Position numbers and translations under genes: made by a program
DNA from: Scalesia atractyloides
Taxonomy: Eukaryota; Streptophyta; Magnoliopsida; Asterales; Asteraceae
Assembly (NCBI GenBank): GCA_947069175.1
Contig: CAMTDV010000030.1
Location: 96,558,411 to 96,622,410 of the forward strand
Reading direction: 5' to 3'
DNA length: 64,000 nt
In this document: positions 44,682 through 55,057 of the stretch, piece by piece
Numbering within the stretch: the stretch's first letter is position 1
Layout of the letters: every line of letters begins with the position of its first letter
The notes under the pieces: generated by a model
Database searches by the model: none
Seen by the model: the letters and a program-made list of their open reading frames with translations, nothing else
What the model was told of the DNA's origin: nothing

Positions 44682-46781
44682 AAACCAGACTCGGCTGGCC
44701 TTGTGAGGCGCCGCGTCGCTCGACGGTGATAAGGATTAGCCTTGGCGTGACGCCAACCCCTTGAATGCGCAGCGAGTTATTTTGTGTGTGCAGATTGGTA
44801 CTTCCTTTTCACCTATTCCTTCCCCATTCCACATACAACGTCCATAAACACAAAACCCTACCTCATCTCTATATAAACAAGCCTCCATCCTCCCATTTTC
44901 ACTTTCCCAACTCACTTACACTCTCAAAATACTCTCAATCAGCAGGAAATACAAGTTGTGGCAGAATTATTATAAGTTCAAAAGTGAGCATCTACCTCAC
45001 TTTTCACCAACTTTCTTTACTTCTTCTTCCTCATGAAAGCTTGAAACACCTCTATGAGTGTATCCACAAGTTTACCATGGTAAACTAAGGTGGGACATTA
45101 CCAATTTGAGGTCCAAACTTTCTGTTTTAGAAGATTATATTGTAAACTTTTATAAAACTTATACTTTCTTACATGAATCTTGTACCTACTTGTTCCTAAA
45201 CCCATTTATGGTTATGGGACTTGTTAAAAGTTGATTCTTATGAGTTTAGAGGTGCAAACACCCTCAAAACTTTCTATTTTGACAAGGTCTTAGATGACCT
45301 ACAATTGATGAAACCATCCAAGCTCACCATCCTCAATATGGTGAGACTTGTGTTTTGGTAAAGGTGTGAACCATGGAAGCCTTGGCTGTCCAAACTTGTT
45401 CCACCACCTCACTTGATGTTTTATCATATCATTCCAAGTAATTTCCTAGACCTAAAGTAACACAACCCCGCTGCATCTCCAACATTTTCCATGATGGGTA
45501 TGAAACACCGGGTTGATCTTACTTGGCTACTTGATGAACTAGGTAGATTAGTTAGACTTTTATTTCTTGTTATTCATGACTAACCGGGCTATCAACTATG
45601 TTGATAACCTTGTGCTTTAGTGAATTCATATAAAGGGTTTAATGGTTGTTTATCATCCTACCTCCATGCTTGACTTCCATGACATTCATGTTGGATTATT
45701 ATTAAATAATAACATAATCTATATACTATATAATATATAGCCAAATTCTTGATGATAACCGGATTATGGTTATATGCCATGAACATAGGTTAACTTACCT
45801 TTGTTCTTTATTCCTCGTTTGTGATTCTAATGAGCACGTTAGGACTTATGAAACCACTTGAAAATTTAGTGTCAAAATGAGTGTTTAGACAAGATATATT
45901 TTCGCATACATATACTTTATTATACTTAAATTCCGAATCCAAATCCTTCAGGAAAAATCCGAATACTCACACACCTTTGTTTCCCCTTTGTAGGGTAACT
46001 TCGGTGTTCCGAATCTCAACGCTCATCAACTCTCAGTTAATTGGAAATCTTGCAAAACCGTGAGTATACATGACTCCCTTTTTACCTTTTACATTTTTGG
46101 GTGCAATACATACATGTTATCAAAACTCACGAAATCACATACTTTATGCTTAAAACACAAACAAACAATCCAACATACATGCTTAATACGTTATACTTGA
46201 GTTCGTGTATGCTAGACTATTCTTATGCTTTATATTTGTCATTAACTTCGTACAACCCTCCTTTAACATTTATAGCGCTATAGGAGTAATGCACCGCCCG
46301 TATTCTTGAGGTCATGTTAAGTTAATCATAGCGGTCTTATCGTTGCGACAATAAGATTACGATATCTGTAATCTTGGGTTGACATTTATAGTTGCGTGCT
46401 AGTATCGTATGCTAATTCTAGTTAACGATTATGCCATGTGAATTCGTTTAAACCTTTATACTTATGCTAATCAAACTTGTACGTTCGCCAATACTTTATG
46501 TATTGACCTATACTTTAATACGTATTGCAGGAAATTGATGATGATGAAAGAAATCTAATAGGAAGACTAGAAACGCACCTTTAAATTTTAGTACTTGTTT
46601 TAATTTGATTTCTTGTTATATGTGGTCGTAATTTTCATATTTTCATTCAAACGATGTACATTGAATTTAGCAATGAAATAAAATTTTGATCTTTTTAAAT
46701 ATTGTCACATTTAGCGTATGAAGGTTGTTGCAATCTATTTCGTCTCGCCCCGATAATTCCGCCATCGGTTGGGGTGTGACA
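44682..46781 (+). mobile_element. right part of an older gypsy-type LTR interrupted by gypsy A
   Basis: It ends CGCCATCGGTTGGGGTGTGACA-like at 46781 (same last bases as the solo LTR at 36755) and contains a CTATATAAAC box at about 44870. Left of the box it continues across the gypsy A insertion to before 29275. The five bases after the end are CCAAG; I could not find a matching duplication on the left, and no internal coding region follows, so it is probably a solo or truncated LTR. Confidence 0.6.
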
Positions 46782-47209
46782 CCAAGTTATCGTCACCCTC
46801 TTCTTCTTGTTTTTGTTAATGTGCTAATTAAATCCCGCATACGCAGCCGCTATTCAGACTGTTGTAGCCGCACTCCGTCTTCGGTCTAGCTCCGTCGTCA
46901 CGCTACTCCACCATGTTCTGGTCAGTTTGAGTCGCGACCCAATTACCGTTAGTTTATTCTTTTGAATACCACACCTTAGAAACGCGATTAAAAAGTTTAT
47001 TGACTCGTTCTAGTGATCGACACAACAGGCCACAACTGTTGTTGCTTGACTTGTTCCATTTGATCATCCGAACCTCTAGCCTTTGGTGTCCGGTTAGCTC
47101 CGTTTAGCGTTTAAGGTACCGGGTCGAACCCTCCTTAGTTTCGAAAATAGATGTTTAAATTCTGGTATGTTAAGTTTGGTTCCGGAGACTACAGTTTTAA
47201 CTAATACAT
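46782..47209. other. interval with no recognised feature
   Basis: This is moderately GC-rich at first (GCCGCACTCCGTCTTCGG) and then AT-rich. No ORF, RNA gene or terminus could be supported. Confidence 0.5.
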
Positions 47210-47500
47210 CATAGTTTTATGGGGATGAAATAACTAAACTAATAATTCCGATAACTAATTGTTCGGTCTGATCCTTTGTGGCTTATGTTTACTAGTTTGT
47301 GCAATTAAGCAACTTGTTTTTGTGTTGGGTAAATCATGGTCTAATTCTAAGTGGTAATTTTTAAATTTATAGCCACTGTTGTTCTAGATGTACACACATG
47401 GTCCCCTTGTAGTTGTTGAATTTAGTTCTTCAATTATAGCCAAATGAACAAAAACTTAGTTCGAATAAGTTACAGCAATAAATGGGGTTAAGCTATATGT
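47210..47500 (+). repeat. repeat block, left half of the interrupted copy
   Basis: It matches 8887-9180 closely (for example GATGAAATAACTA and ACACATGGTCCCC). It stops at the hAT and Helitron insertion point and resumes at 63815. Confidence 0.88.
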
Positions 47501-47505
47501 ATATC

Positions 47506-48315
47506 CAGGGCCGGCTCAACGTTATCGGAGGCCCCAAGCAAACTAAAAAGTTGAGGCCTTTTTAAATAACTTTTTAATAAAATCTCCTTTTTTAACTTGG
47601 GCTTGAACCGGACAATAATAAACCAAAACTTTATAATTGACGGAGTTTTAATTTTTGTTCTTAAGTTATATGTTGTGTGAGCACAAAATTCCCTAGAAGT
47701 TATATGTTGTGTGATCATAAAAGTCCCAAGTATAAAAATAATCTAATTATCAACAAATTAAAAACAGGTTCATATAATCACATATTGCAAACAGAACTAA
47801 AATAGGATTCATAAATTCACACTAGAAGGAACAACAAAAAAATTCCTTAGGAAAGATTAGGGCCTAGAAGTTTACCTGCAGAAGCTCAAGGTTCGGATGG
47901 AAAGAACAACTAAGCAGCAAGAGCAAATGTCAAAATCATGCCTTTCAAGTACCACCTTTGACCTTTGATTAATCGATATTGAAAGCAGAAAGGATTTTCA
48001 ATTTGAACTTAAGTAACAGGTGTCTCGATTTTGAATGTCATAATCAGGAACAATTTTAGAATTAGTATTCACAAGTTACAACCGCCTAAACCCAAGCGAC
48101 TATTCATCTAATCTAATTTATCTTTTTTTTATATGGCAAGAAATAACACTCGCTTCCTACTTAACTGGGATTATCAGGTCTCAAAACCCAGCCCACTACT
48201 TTAATTTTAAGCCGAAAATTGCAAACAGCCCTATAACTTCTTTTTAGCTGGAGGCCCTATCAAGTTGGGGGTCTAAAGCCCTAGCTTGAATACACTGGCC
48301 CATGGGCCGGTCCTC
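47506..48315. mobile_element. non-autonomous hAT transposon 2
   Basis: The left end is CAGGGCCGGCTC and the complement of the right end GAGGACCGGCCC. An 8-bp duplication TGTATATC lies at 47498-47505 and 48316-48323. The 810-bp interior shows no coding sequence. The insertion is at the left end of the Helitron and its right duplication overlaps the first Helitron bases. Confidence 0.82.
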
Positions 48316-48413
48316 TGTATATCTATATCTATTATACCTTATAAGTAAATTGAGATTTTTATCCTTTTGGTAATTTTACCATATGTACAAGTTTTGAAGC
48401 TACATCTATATTT

Positions 48414-49695
48414 AGAGTTAAATGCTTGGTTGGTCCCTGTGGTTTGCAAATCTTGCAGACTTGGTCCCAGTGGTTCACTAATTACACACTTGGTCCCAGT
48501 ATTTCAAATTTTGCACTCGGGTGGTCCTTACCACTAACCTTTGTTAGATTTCTTAGTTAGGTATACATAAAATGTCTATTATACCACTTGTCTTCTTCAT
48601 CCTTTCTATCTCTTTGAATAAAAAGCCCTGTCAACCACCTGCAACTACTCTGCTACCACCACCCTCCCCCTCGCCGCCTTTCACCGCCATACCACTCAGC
48701 CACCACTGCCACAACCACCCTCCGCTACAACCACCCTTCGCCACAACCACCACCGCCGCACACACTTCATCTTCCCCATTGCCACAACCATCCTAAATCA
48801 CCACCCACCTCTTTTTCATCCCAACACCACCTGCAACCACCAACCTCCATCATCAGGTAATCACCGGCGACCACCACCATTTCCTTACCATCGGAAATCA
48901 CAACCACCCACTCCCGTAAACCTCATCCACCTTCAAAACCGTCCATCACAATCGGCGTCAAGATCCGACCACCAGTACACCGGTGTCAACCACCTGCAAC
49001 TACTCTGCTACCACCACCCTCACCCTCGTCGCCTTTCACCGCCATACCACTCAGCCACCACTGCCACAACCACCCTCCGCTACAACCACCCTCCGCCACA
49101 ACCACCACCGTCGCACACACTTCATCTTTCCCATTGCTTGTTCTTCCTGTAACCGGTGGTAAGGAAATGGTGGCAACCGGGTAACACCAATTTTGGGGTT
49201 TTTTTGGATAATATTGTATGTTGTTTGTTCTTCCTGTAACCGGTGGTAAGGAAATGGTGGTGGTCGCCGGTGATTACCTGATGATGGAGGTGTGTGGTTG
49301 CAGGTGGTGTTGGGATGAAAAAGAGGTGGGTGGTGATTTAGGATGGTTGTGGCAATGGGGAAGATGAAGTGTGTGCGACGGTGGTGGTTGTGGCGGAGGG
49401 TGGTTGTGGCAGTGGTGGTATGGCGGTGAAAGGCGGCGAGGGTGAGGGTGGTGGTAGCAGAGTAGTTGCAGGTGGTTGACAGGGCTTTTTATTCAAAGAG
49501 ATAGAAAGGATGAAGAAGACGAGGGTATAACAGACATTTTACGTATACTTAACTGAGAAATCTAACAAAGGTTAGTGGTAAGGACCACCCGAGTTCAAAA
49601 TTTGAAACTACTGGGACCAAGTGTGTAATTAGTGAACCACTAGGACCAAGTCTGCAAGATTTGCAAACCACGGGGACCAACCAAGCATTTAACTC
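48414..49695. mobile_element. Mutator-like element with ~470-bp inverted repeats
   Basis: Left arm 48414-48890 and right arm 49244-49695 are near-perfect inverted copies starting AGAGTTAAATGCTTGG. A 9-bp duplication TCTATATTT is at 48405-48413 and 49696-49704. Very long inverted termini and a 9-bp duplication are Mutator hallmarks. There is no transposase. The 350-bp spacer holds a partial direct copy of the left arm (48985-49140) and a repeated TTCTTCCTGTAACCGGTGG. Confidence 0.85.
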
Positions 49696-49704
49696 TCTAT
49701 ATTT

Positions 49705-50145
49705 ATATATGACACGTGTCATTCATTGGAGGCATTTACTTTTGGGTTTTCCTGTCTTTCTCCCTACTTAATTAATTATTGATACTTATCTTTTTAACTA
49801 GAAATAACTAATATATAGGACATTCATCTCTATTTGAATATATTGGTTTATCTTTAATAAGATACTAATAAAAAAATTATACGAAAGTTAAATTTAATCA
49901 AACTTACTTACGTTCAAAAACTAATTTATCAAATATAATATAATAGATATTTACATTAAGTAGGGCATATATCAAAATTTCCAAGAAAATTTAATTCATT
50001 AGACGAGCTATTAAAAAAATTCGTTTTCCAAGAATTATTAATTTCACTACTAATAATAATGATAATAAAAAATCAGATTGTTATGGTCTCTATATCAACA
50101 TCATTAAGAAAGAACATTATTAATTATTAAGAGCCAATGAATTAG
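49705..50145. other. AT-rich Helitron interior
   Basis: No coding sequence was recognised. It leads into the tRNA-like segment at 50146. Confidence 0.5.
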
Positions 50146-50195
50146 TGATGTAGTGGTTGGGAAAAAATTGGTGTTCCTTTTGACCCGGGTTCGAT
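50146..50195 (+). other. tRNA-like (SINE-type) head, split by gypsy B
   Basis: TAGTGGTTGGG at 50151 resembles a Pol III A box. GACCCGGGTTCGAT at 50182-50195 continues at 60448 as TCCCACTC, giving a B box GGTTCGATTCC 38 bp downstream. Gypsy B landed exactly in that B box. It is probably the head of a decayed SINE or tRNA pseudogene. Confidence 0.5.
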
Positions 50196-50520
50196 TGTAA
50201 CATCCGTGTAAATTGGGTTTCGAAAACCCGGCCCAAAATATCAATCAAAGCGCATTTATTTATGTCGGTTGATTTTAACATTAACTATCGATCAAAGCGA
50301 ATTTATTTATGTCGGTTGATTTTAACATTTTTGTTATTGTTTAATATATTAAAATTTATATATATAATATATATATATATACATATATTAATAACAAATG
50401 TTTAAAAACTAATCTTAATAAAGTAAAATAAATAATCAATCAAATAGTTAAATAATTATAATGAATAAATGATTTAATAAACTTAACAAAATTAATAAAG
50501 TAAAGAAAAGCCAAAATGGG

Positions 50521-50595
50521 TGAACCGGGAATAGAACCCGGGCACCCCCGAACACACACGCACCGCAAAACACCACTGGACTGCACACACAATTG
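50521..50595 (-). repeat. tRNA-like module, reverse orientation, in gypsy B 5' LTR
   Basis: On the minus strand GTCCAGTGGTG (50581-50571) precedes GGTTCTATTCC (50538-50528), spaced about 43 nt like A and B boxes of Pol III genes. The counterpart in the 3' LTR is near 58386-58460. Confidence 0.5.
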
Positions 50596-51159
50596 TGCTA
50601 AGTTTAGAAGTTTAAATCTCTTATGTGGACTCCAGCTCTAAACCTGCAAATCAAGGTCACGATCAAGGAACGCGCCTTTCCTTTCTCATTGATATCTCCG
50701 ACAAGCTGGCCGGGATTAATTATGGTAAACCGCAATTGGCTCGGCTGTCATCCTTCTGGCAAATTTCCAATCACGATTCGTATTACCTTAAACCGAGATC
50801 GAAACCCTTCTTGCCCCCACCTATAAATACTAATCGATTCCTCAATCCACCCTTGCCCCTCCTCTCTCTCTCTCTGTTTTTCTCTCGCTCAAAAACACCT
50901 CGAAGTCCCCTGTTCAGTCGAATCCACCTTGTCACCGTAGTTCTCTTCTTGCCGGAATTTAGTAGTTACCGGAACCAAGCCACCGCCGGATCAATTTGGT
51001 AGACTCCCTGTTCTTTTGTTATTTATTTAAATCATGTATGTAATCAGAATTTAAAATAAACCGGTTTGGGCGGGTAACCATGGTCGGTTAAAAAAATCAA
51101 AATGAAGAAGATGAAGTGTGGTGAATATATATAATTATTGTATTTAAGTTTACAGTCGG

Positions 51160-51575
51160 GTTAAGCACCCAGCCCAACTGGTTGGGCCGGGTGCAAACCA
51201 AACCCACGGTTGATGGTTCGATTCCACGCACACACCCGGTTCAATTGATTTAATCACCCTTTTTAATTCAACACAGCTGTATAAACCTATTTAGTATATA
51301 AGTATAATTAAATTTCAAGAATAATTAGGTTAGACACCCAGCCCAGTTGGTCGGGCTGGGTGCAATCTACAACAGAGACCTTGGGTTCGAAACCCATGGT
51401 GCGGCCGGTCTGAACAAGTTTATTCCTTTTTAAAATTTAATTAAAATCTGATAAACCTAACTTGTGTATAAATATAATTAAAATCAGGTTTCTTTCGGGT
51501 TAGACACGTAGCTCAGTTGGAAGAGCTGCGTGCACGCAACCGAGAGGTCCCGGGTTCGAACCTCACACACGCATG
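51160..51575 (+). repeat. three tandem tRNA-like modules in gypsy B 5' LTR
   Basis: A-box-like segments start at 51170 (CAGCCCAACTGG), 51339 (CAGCCCAGTTGG) and 51509 (TAGCTCAGTTGG). B boxes start at 51215 (GGTTCGATTCC), 51384 (GGTTCGAAACC) and 51553 (GGTTCGAACCT). A-to-B spacing is 45, 45 and 44 nt, and the modules repeat every 169-170 bp. Each first segment folds as a D arm (GCCC/GGGC or GCTC/GAGC). Acceptor and T stems do not pair well, so these are not functional tRNA genes. Confidence 0.75.
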
Positions 51576-52592
51576 CTTACCTCACCAAAGAACCGGCCTG
51601 ACACGTGTCAGACTGACGTTTTTCCGCATTTTTCTTTTATTTTTATGATTAATTTCCTTATGTTTTTTCTACCTTATTTTCCCTTTTTGTTTTACTATTA
51701 TTATTTCATGGGTTATTTAAAAGAATATATATTTTTTAATAAAAAAACTCAAATTTTCAAGGGATTAATTATATCAAGTCAACAAAATTAACTTGAATTC
51801 TCACCTATTAGTTTATTTATTTATCACATTATTGTTTTTAGGTTAGTACTTTCTCGTCGATTAGGTTCCCAGCTCGTGCGCTCTCTTCACCACTCAAAAA
51901 TACGCACCCAAGGTGAGTGAATCTCTACAAATTCCCCGTTTTAATAACGTTTTGGGTGTATCATGTGTCGTACCATTTCTTTATTTTATTTAACATTTGT
52001 GCTAATATCATTTCATGATCAAAGGTGTATTGCTTGTAGTGTGGTTTATATGTGGATACATTTTATCATTTCAGTGCACTCATTTCATTAGGCCCATCAG
52101 TTCCTCGTGGGATACAGGTTGAGCATCAGGTGCCTCACTAGATCGGCTCCGTTTGATTGAGCCTTGATCTCAGATACATCATCATTCATGTCATATATTC
52201 ATTCAATGTGATTTGTGATTTGTTACATTATACATTTGTTCACATGTGATTATGCACAATCTTATTTAAACAACGATAAAATTGATTTACTTAAATGTTT
52301 TATCAAGGTTCACTCGCCAACTTTTGTTAACCCAAAATTTCCTCTGTTTTACACATGATACAGGTGATCAAGTTGAGGAAAGAAACACCTAGGATGGCCT
52401 AGAAGAATAAACAAGTTATTTCGTTGGAACAAGCATTTAGATTATTATTTGTGTTTGTATAAATTTTGTTGCATATTTGAATTTTAATTTGAATTTAATA
52501 AATATGAAACTTCTTAGTAAATATCATGAGCTTTGGTGATAACCCAATCATGCCCCGACTTTTATTCCGCTGCGGGTCGGTGTGTGACAGAT

Positions 52593-52604
52593 TGGTATCA
52601 GAGC
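52593..52604 (+). other. primer-binding site of gypsy B
   Basis: TGGTATCAGAGC, three bases after the 5' LTR, is complementary to initiator tRNA-Met. Confidence 0.92.
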
Positions 52605-53422
52605 TTGTGACTATAAGGATATAGGATAGGTTATTAGACCCTTAGAGCCTATACTATAGTTGACTAGATTTAGATTTGTTTATGTGTTACATGCAAAATT
52701 CATGATGCTTATATGTTTCATGTTTATTATCACACACAACATTATGCAAGCACTCTCACAAGTACAAGTTAATATGCAATGCTCATCATAGATCCTACCC
52801 TCATAACATATCATATCTATGAAAGCACACACCTCAGGATTTCCCAATTTCCATTATTTCTTTTCAAAGATTTTTGCAATGTTTTCATATTTTTCAAATC
52901 ACATCGAAGTGAGTTTTCACGACGGGCATGTAGTAACTGGAACGATACGAGTACCGGTAGTCAGAACGTCCTGTCTAGGCTTGGCATTCGTATAAATCCA
53001 AAATAAAAGACCAGTTTGCCTACCTGGGGACTAACGATGAGAGTACGAAGGATCTATTAGGCCAAAGCATGCTATACCAAACGTTGTGTGAACTAACCCC
53101 ACTTTTAGTTGTCATTGTGTCTACACCTGGACACCCTCCGACCTTACATCTCGCAATCATGTTTTACAATTTTCATTCGGGTGATGTGAATGTTAACCAG
53201 CCGACACCAATGCAGACCCTACCAAACCCAATAGTCATGGGGGCCCACATGACTATACAGGCAATGGTATGGGGGACATTTGGAGGCCCAAACATGAGCA
53301 AACCCAAGACATCCTATGGATGTAGTTAAATTACTTTCAGTTATGTTGTTTTCATTCTTTTTACGACACATGACACCTAGGCAATTTTTGAACTCACAAT
53401 CTCCCTACATATATTCCTGTAG
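52605..53422 (+). other. leader between primer-binding site and gag in gypsy B
   Basis: It has only short ORFs with no recognisable product. It is the untranslated leader of the element RNA, where packaging signals would be expected. Confidence 0.6.
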
Positions 53423-54811
53423 ATGTCTGCTAGGCAATTACGTGGAGGTAGAAGGTCAGGAAAGTCAAACGAACGCTTGGCCACACAAATTGCTAAACAA
53501 ATGGCCGCAGTGCTTCCTGACATCGTGCTACAAGTTTAGCAAGCTCTCACCGCTAATCCCATTAACCCTCCCAACTAAGAAGACCAAAGCGTCGCCAACC
53601 CTCCTCCCAAAACCCCTAAATGCACCTACAAACACTTCAAGTCTTGCGATCCCCCAAAATATGAAGGGACTGAAGGTGTCACCGCTCTCCTCCACTGGTT
53701 TGAGGAGATGGAAAACACATTTCTCAATTGCGACTGTCCTGAGGACCGTAAGGTACGTTACGCGACTGGAAGATTGTTTGAGGTAGCCCTTACCTGGTGG
53801 AACACGAAAAAAGGTAAGCGAGGTCTAGATGATGCCATGGCCTTATCATGGGAAGAATTAAGAGAGGTCATGACAAGACGTTTTTGCCCTATAAGCGAGA
53901 TCAAGAAGCTTGAAGATGAATTCTATGCTCTAAAGCAAAAAGAAGGGGATCACACCTCCTACAACAAGAGGTTTCTTGAGTTGAACCAAATGGTTCCCAA
54001 TCTGTTCACCCCATTATACCGCTTAATTGAACACTACATTTGAGGTCTCCCCTCGAAAATTCAAGATTTAGTTTTAAGCACTTCGCCTGCAACACTCGAA
54101 GCCGCAATGGAGTTAGCTACGGAACTCACTGAAAATCGCATTCGAAATGGCAATTTTAAAGATGAGAAGAAGAAAGCACCCATTGAGACCCCAATTCCAA
54201 ACCACTCAGGTTCATCCTCGAAGTTTGCTGGTAAGAGGAAGCGAAATGGCAAGAACTTTGCTGTCACCCAAACCAACCCTCCCATCACTGCTGTTCCAAT
54301 CACCCAAATGGCCCCTCCAGCCACACCATTCAAAAGGCCATACACTGGCCCACACCCAAAGTGTAACCGTTGCCAATACCATCACCCTCCTGAAAACCCT
54401 TGCCAACATTGCACAAGTTGTGGCCGTGCGGGTCACACTATCCAAACCTGCCGTACCCTTCAGCAATCGAACCGCAGTCAACCTCCAACCCAAACCCAAA
54501 ATCAAATGGTGGGCCAAGCCCAACAACCCTTACTTCTACCACCTGCACAACTTGTAGCCCAACCTTACTACCAACCCAACTACCCCATGATGCAATCCAT
54601 ACGAGCTTGTTTCAATTGTGGGGACCCAAACCACTTCAGGAATACTTGCCCACGCCTGGTGAACATCATCCATGCCCAAGATCAAGCAAAGCCGGTAAAC
54701 CAAGCTAACCAAGCTCCTCCACCTGCTAGAGGAAGAGCTTTCAATATCAAGCCAACCAAGCCAGGGCTGACAACAATGTGGTCAACGGTACGTTTCTCTA
54801 GTAAATGGTAG
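53423..54811 (+). pseudogene. gypsy B Gag
   Basis: The Gag frame starts at MSARQLRGGRRSGKSNERLA (ATG 53423) and is read in one frame to 54811 apart from nonsense codons (TAG near 53536, a TAA near 53574 and TGA 54041-54043). The capsid part has KYEGTEGVTALLHWFEEMEN and TWWNTKKGKRGLDDAMALSW, then RFLELNQMVPNL. The C-terminal half is rich in Pro, Gln and Asn and holds cysteine motifs, the clearest CFNCGDPNHFRNTC. It ends where a two-base insertion near 54800 leads to TAG, just before the protease. Confidence 0.88.
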
Positions 54812-55057
54812 TTATGCATCCATATTATTCGATACTGGTGCGGATAAGAGCTTTGTGTCTTTAGAATTCGAATCTATTCTCGACCAACCTCGGGATAATC
54901 TCGTTGAATCCCTGACGGTGGAAGTTGCTGACGAAAAACCCACTTCGTTAAATTCTATTATACGCGATTGTACTCTCACCCTAAATGATCACGATTTTTC
55001 AATTGATCTCATTCCTATGAAATTGGGAAGTTTCGATGTTATCATCGGCATGCTGAA
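54812..55057 (+). pseudogene. gypsy B protease
   Basis: In a frame different from Gag, the retroviral-type aspartic protease starts ILFDTGADKSFVSLEF, with the catalytic Asp intact. It continues to MKLGSFDVIIGM, where a shift at about 55050 leads into the pol frame. The protease would cut the Gag-Pol polyprotein. Confidence 0.82.

Larger units (their letters stand above)
50196..52589 (+). repeat. 5' LTR of gypsy B
   Basis: It starts TGTAACATCCGTG and ends GTGTGTGACA. A TATAAATA box is at 50822-50829. A 47-bp unit is duplicated at 50239 and 50286 but single in the 3' LTR, explaining most of the length difference between the LTRs. Confidence 0.95.

Noticed and set aside
48572..48796. Proline-rich 74-codon ORF
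   Set aside because: It lies in an ACC-rich inverted-repeat arm of a transposon and is low complexity.
51502..51573. Functional tRNA gene
   Set aside because: A and B boxes and D arm are good, but acceptor and T stems do not pair and the anticodon region is a palindrome; it is also repeated in tandem within an LTR.
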